Of a stretch of 64,000 bases of DNA, positions 33,010 through 44,264 are shown piece by piece; position 1 is the first letter of the stretch, and each line of letters starts with the position of its first letter. The DNA is from Rhizodiscina lignyota (taxonomy: Eukaryota > Ascomycota > Dothideomycetes > Aulographales > Rhizodiscinaceae). The translations under genes were made by a program, and so were the position numbers. A model generated the notes under the pieces. The model worked only from the letters and a program-made list of their open reading frames with translations. It searched no databases and had not been told where the DNA came from. The stretch lies in the NCBI GenBank assembly GCA_010015805.1, contig ML978127.1:1054001-1118000 (forward strand), given 5' to 3'.

Positions 33010-34153
33010 ATGGCAGCTATACCACCCGACGGTGTCTTCGTTCCTGTCCCCACCTTCTTCAAACCTGCCTCGAAAGCCTCACTCCAAGCGGCCGTTGACG
33101 TCGAGACGCAAGTAGCACACAGCATACACCTCGCAAAATGCGGTATAACGGGATTAGTTCTCCTCGGCTCGACTGGCGAGGCTATAGCTCTGTCTCGCTC
33201 GGAGCGCTTTGATCTGGTTTCTGGCGTGCGGAAAGGTCTCGATGCTGCAGGCTTCAAAGATTATCCCATAATGGCAGGCGTGCTTATAAATTCTCTGGAC
33301 GAGGCGTTGGAGTGGCTCGGCGACTTCCAAAAGGCCGGTGCACAGTGGGGTATGTCACACTCGTGACGAGGTTGTGCAGACAATTGCTGAAACGATTAGG
33401 ACTGGTGCTGACTCCAGGTTATTTTGGGCCGGCTGTAAACCAGGAGAATCTGGTGAGTGCATACGCATGTGGGAACCCAAACTCCGCTAATGTATCTTCG
33501 TGGTATCTAGGTTGAGTACTATACTACCGTGGCGGATAATAGCCCAATACCAATTTTGATGTGAGTGGATGGACGGCTATACTTTGAGCTGAGAAACTGA
33601 CCAAAGTTGCAGCTACAATTATCCAGGCGTCACGAACAACATCATGGTCGCTCCAGAAACTTATGTCAAGCTTGCTGCCCACCCAAAGATTGTGGGCTGC
33701 AAGATGTCCCATGGAAACGTCTCGCATCACGTTCAAATGTCTCTTAATCCTCAAATCGACACGAAGAACTTCCGCGTCTACTCAGGCTTCGGCCAGCAGC
33801 TTGGCCCCATTGTCGTTTTCGGGGCTGCAGGAGTGATTGATGGTCTCGCGGCAATCTATCCAGCCACGGTTACACGACTGTTCAAGCTTGCGTCGCAGCG
33901 GCCATTGACGGATGAAACGCTCAAGGAACTCCAAGAACTCCAGTTCATCATCTCAGCCGCTGAAGAGTTTGTTGTCAAGGGTGGCATTGTCGGAATTAAG
34001 GAAGGCGTCTACAGAGAGTTGGGAATGGGCACGCTAGAGGGTGGAAGGCTCCCATTAAAGGGAAAGTTGGCCGATGGAGAGTTCGAGAAGTGGAAGAGTG
34101 GGACAGGGGCGTTGGTGGCGATAGGAACACTGGAGGCGAAATTGAAGCCTTGA
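33010..34153 (+). CDS. DHDPS/KDG-aldolase family protein, 327 aa
   Basis: Class I pyruvate-dependent aldolase fold (dihydrodipicolinate synthase family). The pyruvate-binding loop is LLGSTGEAIALS, the Tyr motif is ILIYNYPGV, and the Schiff-base Lys is in KIVGCKMSHGN. Four exons, 33010-33349, 33400-33452, 33511-33560 and 33613-34153, are separated by introns of 50, 58 and 52 nt. The two middle exons are only about 50 nt. They encode LVLTPGYFGPAVNQENL and VEYYTTVADNSPIPIL, which are conserved family segments, so the splicing is well supported. Fungal relatives such as 2-keto-3-deoxy-L-galactonate aldolase cleave keto-deoxy acids to pyruvate and glyceraldehyde. With the neighbouring dehydratase and reductase this is the likely role, though substrate stereochemistry cannot be read. 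Confidence 0.92.
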
Positions 34154-35922
34154 GACGACGAGCTATCAGTTGGAAGTACTAAGGTATAGATCTGCCTCGC
34201 CCTAGCTATATAGGCTTCGGCAACTTCCAACGCGTGGGCAACTCAGGCCTCATGATTCCGCTTTCATATTTTACCTTATATGTAAGCATGAATCCCCCAC
34301 GCGCTCCTGCACACTCCATCTCTTCGTAGTAATTGATAGAGAATGGCAAGAGGGTCGCCAGTCAAGGATATGATTATAAAATCTACATTATGCAGTAGTG
34401 CGCCTGCGAGAACAGGTACAAGGCCTCGGAACAAACAGGGGCATTGAGATAGTTGCCAGCCCAGAACCCACCCAAGGTTAGGGCCGATAGGCACCCAAAC
34501 CTAGGTGATGTGGTTGCAACCTTGGGGGCCTTTTGCTCTCGGCCTCTCGGCCTCTCGGAGCTTCGTAGCCCCACGCGCGTTCCTGGTTCTTGGCAAGAGC
34601 TAGCGTCCAAGTCCAACACCAACACCAACGTCTTCGCTAAATCGCGCCCTTTCCTCTTCACCTCTATCCTGCGAACTTTCGTAGAAAACACATTTTATGG
34701 GATTGATGCATCATTTGGCCTTGAGCCTAATGGGTCCCTCGAGTCCTTGAATATGTTTAGCCTGCGTTATCGGACATGCTTAACGCTAATGCGTGCTTAA
34801 CCTCGCTCCGATTGTACTTCTGCTCAAATTGCATCCCTATCCAACTTTATCCAAGACCGTTCCTTCTCTATCAGAATCTCCTTCGAGAACCTATCTAAAC
34901 TACTGCTTTGCAATGCTCTTGGGGCGAAATTCTGCATTAATCGCTTGTTGACTCCACTTTATTGCTTCACTTCATTTCTCAACTGAGGTCTGTATTCCAT
35001 GCACCAGTCTTGTAATCTTGATTTACGTCGGCTTCAGTTTCAATTTTTCAGAACTTTTCAAATGATATTCATATTTTAGATTCTCGAAGCCAATGGCAAC
35101 TGACGCGCAGTGGCTCACAAGTATCTGATGTTATCCCTTCAAACGTTTCCAGGCCGTGGAAAGCAAAATGGGTTCAAGCAGTTGTTGATGTGGGACATCC
35201 CGCGAACATCCATCTATCATTGGTGAGACGAGCCGCTCCTGCATGTAATGTCATCTTCCACGCTGCAGCTTTTGCAGATCACTCACCAGTGGCGGTGGAT
35301 AAAGGTGTCCAACTAACTTCGACTTGCTTGCTTACGATTAATGGACACATACTTCTCGTCCGAGAATTACCAAGACGTATCTATTACGTTCCCAGGAAAG
35401 CTTGTGTGTAGCGTGACCTTTTGACTGCATATGGTGGTAGCATATGCGGAATGAGAGCTCGACTAAACTGATCACAAGGATTGCAAAGCTTAAAGAAAGC
35501 TTAGAGGCTCGTATCTCTTACGTCTTCGCAGTTCGGGATGACTGAACACCAGGAAGCCAGTGAGATTATCTATTAGGAATCCGGTGGGTTGGTCCACATG
35601 TCTTGGCATACGCTGTGGGAACTTGCCCGCTTGGGCGACTCGACATTACGAGGAGATGGACTTCTTAAAGGATCGACCTCCCCGGTGTTTTTGCAAGTGT
35701 TATTCACAGCTTCCCGCTCACCGAGGACACCGTACACTTCCAGCAGTGTTTACCACGATGGACATCACCATGGATCTTGAGATAGGCTTTTTCTGTAAAC
35801 ACTCCGCATTCGGGTCGCCAACACAATGGAAGCATTTATATACGCGCACCTTTTTGGAATGTCTTCTTCTACTTTCCTACGACCCGACGCGAATCTACAT
35901 TCTCCTGCAAGACATTGGGAAC
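34154..35922. other. intergenic, no gene seen
   Basis: About 1.8 kb. A plus-strand frame at 34453-34800 and others lack family resemblance. A short CTCTCGG triplicate lies near 34540-34560. The open frame continuous with the next gene extends upstream to 35560, so part of 35560-35922 may be its 5' coding region. Confidence 0.4.
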
Positions 35923-37446
35923 ATGGCGCTTCGCTTCCTGACTTCCACCTGGGCGATCGTCAACACTGCTAAAAGAATTATCATCGGAGAGAAAATCTTG
36001 ACACACGAGGACAAAGCTCGGCAAATCATATCCCAAATTGAAGCTGTTAGCGATGAACACGCAACAGCGCAACGCCTGAGACGTTTGATCGAGATGGACG
36101 GCGCCGGCTCATGGCCACCGAAGGTAGCTCATGGACCTTCTTGGCCTGCCGCACTTCGTCCATATCACGATATATACATCGAAATGGCCCCAGTTCTCCC
36201 CGTGTATCCCCCATCAGTCGATAGCGAGGCCAATGCTATACGTATCGCGACTTTTCGTTCACGGATACGGAATCTCTTCCATGATAAGATCAACCTTTCG
36301 GAAGTTGAGTCATTACTCATTGCAGCGGAGAGGGGAGAAAGCTCACCGTTTCCCCTGGATGCAAGGAATGGGTTTTTCGCTTGCATTGCACTCTCCCGTC
36401 ATGCCTACAGGTAATACCACCATCAGTTCAACTGTCTCATATGCTCACGAGAATAACTAGGTGGGGCGTTATACCTGTCGTCAAAGTCGCTCAAGATGAG
36501 AAGTTCATCGATATGCCGTTGGAGCTCAATGTGCCCTGGGCTTTCTTACAGCGAATCTATGGTGTGACTTCTCATGGCGGCAATGTCACCTCAAATTACT
36601 TTTACAATTTCGACAAGGACGACAATCTGGTGTACGAGATAAACCACGGAATGCCCAAAATGATCCAAACGGCTGAACACCACTTCGCTCGCATCTTCCC
36701 GGTACTGGAGAAACTTGTAGGTTACAGCATATGGATCGGAGTGAATTCTTGGCTGATATAACGTAGGCTTTGCCAATCTACCATGAGATGGTCAAGTCGA
36801 TGATCGCATTCGATCGCGGCCAACGCGAGCAATGCCTGGAGTCTCTAAAGGAAATCAGTACATCATTGCGCCTTCCATTAAAGGCCTTCTATGATACACT
36901 CGTCAACTCAAAGATCGACCGAAGTGTCTGGCTGTCGTACTGCCAAGGCTTCCAAGGCTGGGCAGCTGGAGAGATGAAAGATGGCGTCTACGTCGAGTAC
37001 GATGGCCTCTCTGGCAATCAGCTTCCCTTCTTCCACTTTGTCGATGCTTTCATCGGGATGCCGCCGTACCTGTCCGAAGAGAATATGCAGCGTTATATTC
37101 CTGCTGCGCAGCGCCATTTCACAGCTTCCCTTCGGGAGCATAGCTTCCGCACAAAGGCAAAAGAAATGGGAGACGTTGAAATTGAAGCCGAGATGGAAAA
37201 GATAGTGAAACAGATGCGTGTAAGCTTTTATGTTCACTTTACTATTACCAATGCTGAGTCTCCATACAGGTCTTCCGGGAAGCTCATCGAGCTCGTGCAC
37301 GACCATATCTCTCGGCGCCCGCGCCCGAAAGGAAGGTAATGACCGCCGGCAAGTCGGTTCTTGAGAGTGAAAAGATACCAGACAGCAACGCTGCCATCGA
37401 ATTTCTTTTCAAGCTTCTTGCAGGGAGACTGAAACAGACTGTCTGA
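35923..37446 (+). CDS. indoleamine 2,3-dioxygenase / PrnB-like haem protein, about 457 aa
   Basis: Resembles the IDO superfamily, particularly the fungal PrnB-type (DUF1864) group. Core segments are WGVIPVVKVAQDEKF, NVPWAFLQRIYG, GMPKMIQTAEHHFARIF, ALPIYHEMVKSMIAFDRG, VWLSYCQGFQGWAAGEM, YDGLSGNQLPFFHFVDAFIG and ENMQRYIPAAQRHF. Introns 36411-36460, 36717-36766 and 37220-37269 are each 50 nt. The last is important: splicing adds VFREAHRARARPYLSAPAPERK and carries the protein on to a stop at 37446. This places a His (about 405) where IDO has its proximal haem ligand, in the SYHLQIVTKY segment. Without the splice the frame ends early at 37339. The start is uncertain: ATG 35923 opens a hydrophobic N-terminus, but the frame is open to 35560. 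The substrate is unknown. Confidence 0.75.
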
Positions 37447-38916
37447 GGTCTTGTCGGTCACAGGTGGTAAAATGTTCAAGGTGTCAGCTTCGAGGTGTTG
37501 TGAGTTATACCTCGTAGATTGGGTCGGATAAGTATGGAGCATAGTTACTGCATTGAAATGTACATAGGTAGTTCTAGGTAGATTGGAGAGCACGACGTCG
37601 CTCGTTGACGTTGATTTGCCTCAGGGAGGGGCGACCGAGGTGTATTGCGTCGAGGTTGCATTTTGATGATTTTTGATGGTTTGCATGAGCTAAACAACAA
37701 AAGAACGAATTAATGAGTGAATAGAGACAAGATATAGTAAGAAAAACAAATAAACTTAGTAAATTAACGATTGTACACGATTTCGAAGCTTCATTACGGG
37801 GAGGGGAAGGTTATTCGGTAACAGCACGCTAAGTGTCAAGGATTCTTTGTGATTGGCTAATAAGCACTAACCACTTAAACTCATCAGGGGTTTGCCTCTA
37901 CCTCTACGAGACTACGATTGAAACACTGCTGTACTTCTTCCCCCAACGATTTAGCTAATAGCCATTCTCAGGGAGGACAGCTTTATCTTCCCTTTGCTCG
38001 CTCATATGAAGCAAGGACTTGATGCTAACAGCAGCAGTTATATCGACCCGTTCCACATGATTCGAGCTTGCCTCTCCACGACCTCCGATCGAGATGATAT
38101 TTGGCAGACATACAGGCGCGCCGTACACTCTTCCTTGCTCATACTCCAACTACTTCATGGCGGTCGAATGGAAATGCTAGAAGCCAAAGGCAGCGATCAC
38201 TGAATCGGGGAGCAGTACCATGCGGTAGTAGAGCCTTCGGGAGACGTGCCTCGAGAGCATCGAACGGAGTCGTCTGTAGATGAGGTCGCTTAATTGAGAT
38301 CGGCTAAGAGATATAAACTGGAATTCAGTAAGAGCTTATTGGACGCGCTGGTAACGGTGTCAGGGCCACCCACCGGCTGGGTACATGTTTTCGCTGGCCT
38401 AAGATATATTGCTCTGAGATCGGTCAAGAAGTGTGATGAGCCATACCAAAACTTTCCCAGCCAGTACCGTTTGGAATAGAGATAGGGATGACTGAACAAA
38501 ATGCCTCTAAAATTCAGTATTGGAATAAGTCAAGTCCGTTAAGTGTTTACCTAAAGGGCGATACTGGTGTTGCAGCATTGATGCTCTTCGTATCGATTTT
38601 CTCATTTTCAAAGCTAATCATTTTCTCTGCAGCAAATGTCATCATTAATTCTATTGGATCATAACGGCGTGCTTATGATTTCAATGCAATATTGTTGGCT
38701 CACCATATTTCTCTTTTCTAACGGTCGTCATAGTCGGCCTACGCCCGACCAGAATCTCAACGGCACACTATAAAGTTCTCCTACAATCTTAATTTCCTTT
38801 CTTTTCTTTTCCACATTAGGAAAATACCCCAGCGAAGTTCGCATACTTGCAACTGAGGTTACATCTACAATCAGCTTCGCAGTCAGACATACAGCCCAGT
38901 TTCAAGATCATATAAA
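37447..38916. other. intergenic, AT-rich stretch, no gene seen
   Basis: About 1.5 kb. Positions 37680-37790 are clearly AT-rich compared with the flanks. Small frames at 37955-38500 overlap on both strands and show no family pattern. A TATAAAA lies directly before the next start codon (38911-38917), too close to be a normal TATA box. Confidence 0.4.
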
Positions 38917-40017
38917 ATGGGACAAGAATCGCAGTCAGCGCGTTCGGAATCTCTCGTTCGCTCATCCCCTGTTGTGCGCTTTAGTCGTAATATTTCAGCC
39001 ATCACTCCTCTTGCTCCATATCTTCGCGACTCCATCTCTCCTGCGTCGACGCAAACCTCTCCAGCCTCGGATGGAACCCAGTCTGTGATACTCCGGGAGG
39101 AGAGTGAAGACATTAATTGGCAGCCGCCAGCAGTGCAGGAAGCATCCGAGACACCGCTCCCAGCATCCAGGCCTCGTTTTGGGGATGAAAATGGCTTCTT
39201 CGTTGGCCCTGATGTCGCACGCCAGCACTTCGACCGCAATGGGCAGAGGGTGACAGAAGGGCTTCTTCCGGGATCGACCATTTCTTCGCAGTTCGATCCC
39301 GTAAATGACATCGGCAACATCAGTTTCGAAGCATATAAAGAGTTCTTTCAATTTGTAAGACAGTTCTTGCCTCACACGGACTCGGGACGGGATCCAAATG
39401 TAGAAGTGGTCGGGAGCACGAGATCCGCAAACGAAAATAGTCGCACCGTAACACCTGCCTCGCAGAGACATCCAAAGTCCTCGTTTTCAGAACGCAAGGC
39501 ATCAAAGCGTGTCCGGAAAGAGGAAGAGTGGAACGTAGCGGGCCCAGAAGAAGCGAAACCAGCTTCCAAGAGAATCAAACAGAATCCTCCGGGTCAGACT
39601 CCACGACTTCCTGTTCCTCTCACAGAGGAAAGGACCGCCGAGGGCCGGCGCAAAGCAACAAGTCGCAACAAGCACTACCTCCAAGCGGAGAAGGAATGGC
39701 TGATCGAGATGTTTGACAATGACAACAACCACGAGCTTACATGGAACAAAATCGTACAATTGTTCAATGATCGGTGGCAGGGTGTTGTTGTCAAGGGCGA
39801 ACCGCGGCCGCCCAGGACGGTGCAGGGCCTGCAAGATATGACCAACCATGCGGAGGTGGGGGCAGCGAAGAAGAGGTGGCAGGCTCGCGAGTTGGCTGTA
39901 AAGGGGAAGAAGAAGCAAGCAAAGGGCAATGAGAATGTAGAGTGCCCTTCGGAGACGGAAAGGCGAGAGGCCTCAGAGCAAATGGATGGGAATGAGAGAA
40001 TTGAGCAGAAGGGATAG
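38917..40017 (+). CDS. hypothetical nuclear protein with possible SANT/Myb-like region, 366 aa
   Basis: Single-exon gene of 366 codons. The N-terminal half is Ser/Thr/Pro rich and probably disordered. Basic stretches (SERKASKRVRKEEEW, PASKRIKQN) could be nuclear signals. Residues of about 250-330 (NKHYLQAEKEWLIEMFDNDN, HELTWNKIVQLFNDRWQG, RPPRTVQGLQDM) have the tryptophan spacing and helices of a Myb/SANT-like domain. The C-terminus is Lys/Glu rich and coiled-coil prone. This is resemblance only; no specific family could be named. It looks real because composition and frame stay coherent over 1.1 kb. Confidence 0.65.
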   Translation: MGQESQSARSESLVRSSPVVRFSRNISAITPLAPYLRDSISPASTQTSPASDGTQSVILREESEDINWQPPAVQEASETPLPASRPRFGDENGFFVGPDVARQHFDRNGQRVTEGLLPGSTISSQFDPVNDIGNISFEAYKEFFQFVRQFLPHTDSGRDPNVEVVGSTRSANENSRTVTPASQRHPKSSFSERKASKRVRKEEEWNVAGPEEAKPASKRIKQNPPGQTPRLPVPLTEERTAEGRRKATSRNKHYLQAEKEWLIEMFDNDNNHELTWNKIVQLFNDRWQGVVVKGEPRPPRTVQGLQDMTNHAEVGAAKKRWQARELAVKGKKKQAKGNENVECPSETERREASEQMDGNERIEQKG

Positions 40018-40587
40018 AAGTCAATCTCACATAATCGGATACATGCTCCGTTTACTGTTTGCCTGCGGACATTAGATCATAGATTCTAAGATGTATAACA
40101 CTACGCAAGTCAATGCAGACGTCGTAACCAGACCCCGTTTATAATCGAACAGGTTCTCCACTTGTCGCCGAGCGCACACGCACGAGTAGAGAATTGGAGT
40201 ACTACTACGTTACTGGCTTTACGGTTCACCTTGATGACACCCTTTTATAAAAACTGTAAGTTTTCATGAGTTGGCTGAAGTAGCAAATGGAGATCCCGCA
40301 TATAATCGAACATCGCCTCCGGGGGTCGTTCTGCCCAGGCATAGACAAGAAGAGGGTCTTCGCAATATTATCAATGCAGCATTGGACGGTGAAAGTCCTA
40401 AGCCGTTTTCTGATGGTATCTTACAGCTTTTGAAAGTTCCGTGTGATCGTCCAATAAAGGGACGGGTAATATTTGTCCGCACGCACAGGCCCTCGCGATT
40501 CGCTCCACAATTCGGCCTTTCCAGAGGCTTTCCTCAGAATGCTTACTTTGATATCTCACTCATAAGCAACTCTCAGAAAGCCAGAAC
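40018..40587. other. intergenic, no gene seen
   Basis: About 0.57 kb between two plus-strand genes. A plus-strand open frame at 40271-40591 overlaps the next start and has no recognisable family. It is not called. Confidence 0.4.
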
Positions 40588-40959
40588 ATGATGTCGATCA
40601 AGCCTTTGCCCGCATACGCCTTTGGCGTATTCTGCATTCTCTCCGCCGCTCCATTCATCGGCATCCCCTTTCCCAGCTCTCGTGCGTCATCATACTACGC
40701 AAATAAGAATATCTGGATTTCACATATCGCCCAACAATATGGACTTTAAGTCACACCAGCTCAAGCTGGATACTTCGGCGCTGCTCTCAGAATCGTACTG
40801 GGAGTTGGCTTCATCAGTTCGAGATTTCGACTGCCTACGTGTGCGATGATGGGTGCCATCGCTAGCTACGGCACCTTGCAAGCGATCAAGGACGGAAAAC
40901 CGTTGCTTCCGCAATTTGGAATGTTGGCTGCTACGGCGGCGGTAGTGATTTTTGGGTGA
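40588..40959 (+). CDS. small membrane protein, 97 aa, two exons
   Basis: A short spliced gene. Exon 1 (40588-40681) gives MMSIKPLPAYAFGVFCILSA and APFIGIPFPSS. A 78-nt intron (40682-40759, GTGCGT...ACACCAG) follows. Exon 2 (40760-40959) gives PQAGYFGAALRIVLGVGFIS, then LPTCAMMGAIASYGTLQAIKDGKPLLPQ and FGMLAATAAVVIFG at the end. Three or four hydrophobic segments are predicted by eye. The layout is like small fungal DoxX/DUF-type membrane proteins of about 100-130 aa, often found in accessory regions. The splice is supported by phase and by hydrophobicity continuing across exon 2. Function unknown. Confidence 0.6.
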
Positions 40960-41634
40960 TTTCGGTCTTCGAGAGGCCGACAGTCTTTAAAGCAGGTTTC
41001 CTTGCGTCTTCAGAGGAGAGATTCATGAAGTCATCTCGGGCTCTGACATGCTCGGAGCCCCACGATTCGCTGATCGGTCTTTTCCGTCATAGAGAAGTCA
41101 TACTCCATATTATAGGTGGCATTTCATAGCTGGGAAAGGGTTTTTCGGGCCTGTAAGGAATATATATAGTAAGTGTGGATACTAAGCTAGGCTTAGTTTG
41201 TAATGGAATTCTGATATCGGGACAGCGTAGGCTTGAGACGACAGAGGTCTGTCTAGTGGAAGGTCATCAACCGCGAAAGAGACTTTGATTGTGGAAGTGT
41301 GATAGTATCATGTTCAGGACATATGATAATTTTCCTTGAATGGTAGACCCTGACAACGAAATTGATCTTTCAGATGACTGAAATGATCAAGTCCACTAGG
41401 ATTTTTGTCCGAAATGGAAAATACCAAGTCGATAGATATGTGGTCGCGAGCGCTATGTGACGGATAATTCGTTCAGCCGGGCTGCGTCCAAGCGGGCCCG
41501 AGCGCTTCGCATCCGAAATAATTTTCCCTGAGTCGACACGCGAGCTTTTCCTGCATTTAACAACCTCCCGCGCGTCAATGTCTCCCAATGTCGTGAGACA
41601 TTGAGTCCGATCGTTCTGGCATTGACAGCACTAC
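40960..41634. other. intergenic, no gene seen
   Basis: Promoter-side spacer of the prephenate dehydrogenase gene, about 0.7 kb. No other feature was recognised. Confidence 0.5.
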
Positions 41635-43530
41635 ATGTCCGGCCTCTGGCGGAGGTACGGTAAGATGGCGATGGCGCCTTCGTCGAAGGCAATCGGCATC
41701 ATTGGCATGGGGGATATGGGGAAGATGTATGCGAAGACGCTGAGCGATGCAGGCTGGAAGTAAGATATCCCTTTTCAGTCGTGCCTGCAGACAAACTGGG
41801 TCATGTGGATATGCTTGGTGAGTACAATTCACTTTTCTTTTTCACATGATATTCGAATGATGACTTGAGCGCATTTGGCTCGAGTATGGCCGTCCACCTG
41901 CTTCTGCGTCGTTATGGCCTGGAGGTTGACGGACTGGTCGTCAGTGATGTAACTGCTTGCTACCTTTTTAACATATTGTCTGAATTTCTTGAAGCTGTTC
42001 ACTATTCACCCTCATCTTGATTTCAGCGTCTGGGTGCATACACTGACATATGAGCAGATATCGATACGATGTTTCCATTTACAGCGGTAGCTGATCATAC
42101 CCTCCCTCAAGTGTCAATGCCTGCGATCTCCCAGATAAATACTACGACCTGCAGAAGGAATTCGAGACCAGGGTAGGAAGCCCTTTCATGTACATAGCAA
42201 TTCGGAGTGTCACTGAGTGCAGCTAGAGCAAAATCAACATTCTTCCTGACGGTCACCTCGTCTCACGCTCCAGCGACTTCATTATCTACAGCGTTGAAGC
42301 AAAGTATATCGACGCTGTCGTGGCTGCCTACGGACCTTCCACTAAGATGAACGCCATCGTAGGCGGTCAGACGTCGTGCAAAGCTCCAGAGATCGCCGCT
42401 TTCGAGAAATACCTTCCCAAGGATGTTGAAATAATATCGTGTCATTCTCTGCATGGTCCGAGGGTGGATCCAAGAGGTCAGCCTCTCGCCATCATCAAAC
42501 ATCGCGCATCCCATGAGAGTTATCTTTTTGTGCAGAAGATCTTGTCAGCCTTTGGCTCAAAAATTGTCCATCTAACTGCCAGTGAGCATGATCGCATCAC
42601 TGCAGACACACAAGCAGTCACACATGCGGCCTTTCTGAGGTAAGTTCAATACCATTTGAACCTGCTACTTAAACATACTGAAGCCCCTGCAAGTATGGGC
42701 GCCGCGTGGTACGCGAACGGTCAATATCCCTGGGACATTCCCCGTTATATTGGCGGTATCGAAAATGTTAAGATCAACATCACGCTGCGCATCTACGCGA
42801 GCAAATGGCACGTCTACGCCGGCCTCGCCATACTGAACCCGTACGCAAAACGACAGATTCGACAATATGCTGCGTCTGTGACCGATTTGTATAAGCTGAT
42901 GCTCGCTGGCCAACGCGAGGAATTGAGCAAGCGCATCAAAAGTGCTGGTGCAGCAGTCTTCAAGCCCGATGCGCACAGAGACCTGCTTCTCGAGGACGAA
43001 GTGCTTGACCGATTCTCGCTTGGAAAGAAGCCTCCAGAAAGGGTAAGGAATAACCATCTCAGTTTACTTGCCATAGTGGATTGCTGGTGGAAGCTGGGAA
43101 TTCATCCCTACGATCATATGATCTGTTCAACTCCAGTAAGTTCTTTCTTGAGCCTCTAATACTTCTGTCTGAATTATCGTAGCTCTTTAGACTGTGGTTG
43201 GGTATCGCAGAATACCTGTTCAGGAACCCGGAGCTACTTGACGAGGTGATCGAGACTGCAATAGAGGACGACACCTTCAGAGCTGATGACCTGGAGTTCA
43301 CGTTTGCTGCACGGGTAAGTAAACCATCCATGTGAATGTGCATTTGCTCAACTCTATACTAGGACTGGAGTGATCGCGTCGACTTGGGGAACATGGATGG
43401 ATATCGCGAGAAGTTTGAAAAGGTGCAGCAGTATTTCGCCCCAAGGTTTCCAGAGGCCACAGCTCTGGGTAATGAGATGGTTCAGACGATTCTGGAGCAC
43501 GTGGAGAAGCAAAACGAAATCGAGGAATGA
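41635..43530 (+). CDS. TYR1: prephenate dehydrogenase, 446 aa
   Basis: Tyrosine biosynthesis: oxidative decarboxylation of prephenate to 4-hydroxyphenylpyruvate with NADP+. The dinucleotide loop is AIGIIGMGDMGKMYAKTLSDAGW. Characteristic fungal TYR1 segments are VNACDLPDKYYDLQKEF, ILPDGHLVSRSSDFIIYSVEAKY, GQTSCKAPEIAAFEKYLP, SCHSLHGPRVDPRGQP, THAAFLSMGAAW, NNHLSLLAIVDCWWKLGI and HMICSTPLFRLWLGIAEYLF. Exons are 41635-41759, 42112-42172, 42227-42639, 42694-43135, 43183-43314 and 43363-43530, and every junction is in phase. Introns 2-5 are 47-54 nt. Intron 1 (41760-42111) is 352 nt, far longer than any other in the window; it has GTAAGA at the donor and CTCAAG at the acceptor. Total length matches fungal TYR1. 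Confidence 0.95.
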
Positions 43531-44264
43531 TTGTTGTTTCCAATGTTTTTATATTTATTTCACTTTGCAATCTCTACCAAAGTTTAGACGCTGCGGGAAT
43601 ATCGGAGTTAGCGATCTAATGACTTATGTTGGCTCAATAGTTCTCCGTACCGGCGTCCGAGAACGCGTATGCAGCGGCTACCTAGCTAATGCCACAAAGG
43701 TTTAATGCGAATAATGATGTCAATGAAATAAGGTCGCATTGATCCTGCGGAATTTCGGCCTTTCCGGCCGTTCCTGTTGTCTGTCCCTGCTGTTCGATCT
43801 GATACGGCCGACGAGATCAAGCCGTCATTCAATGCGATCGCTATAATGTCGAGCCGGACAGTCCCGCAATCGTGCTCGTCTTAAACCCGTCCACCAGGCT
43901 GTCGTCTCGAAGGTGGTATCACTGGACCAAATCACATCTTTGAGAGGTTTCTTCGATGCAATTGCTTAAGCGGAGCGTCCCCTCTTATGCACGAACTATG
44001 CCAGTTACGCGTAGAGTCAGAAGCTCGTTCAATGGCACTTCGAATATGAACGGCATCCGAGGGCCTAAGGAGAGTTGCTGCCAAACGTGTTTGGAGCGCT
44101 CTCGACATTATAATGACTGGCTACATTAGTATCGCGAGCTCTTTGCGCCGTCGGTGTTAAGACAGGCGCCAGGAGGAATGCGCGTTTCCAAGAACTCGTC
44201 CGGGATGCCGATATATTTCAGAATGTCTTGCCATTGAAGGTGTTCCTGAAATAAAGACGACTTT
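43531..44264. other. intergenic, no gene seen
   Basis: About 0.73 kb between prephenate dehydrogenase and the NAPE-PLD-like gene. No gene, repeat or RNA was recognised. Confidence 0.5.

Noticed and set aside
34453-34800. 115-codon plus-strand frame
   Set aside because: No resemblance to any family and no neighbouring support.
37680-37790. AT-rich stretch considered as a RIP-affected repeat
   Set aside because: Only about 100 bases long, with no repeated partner in the window.
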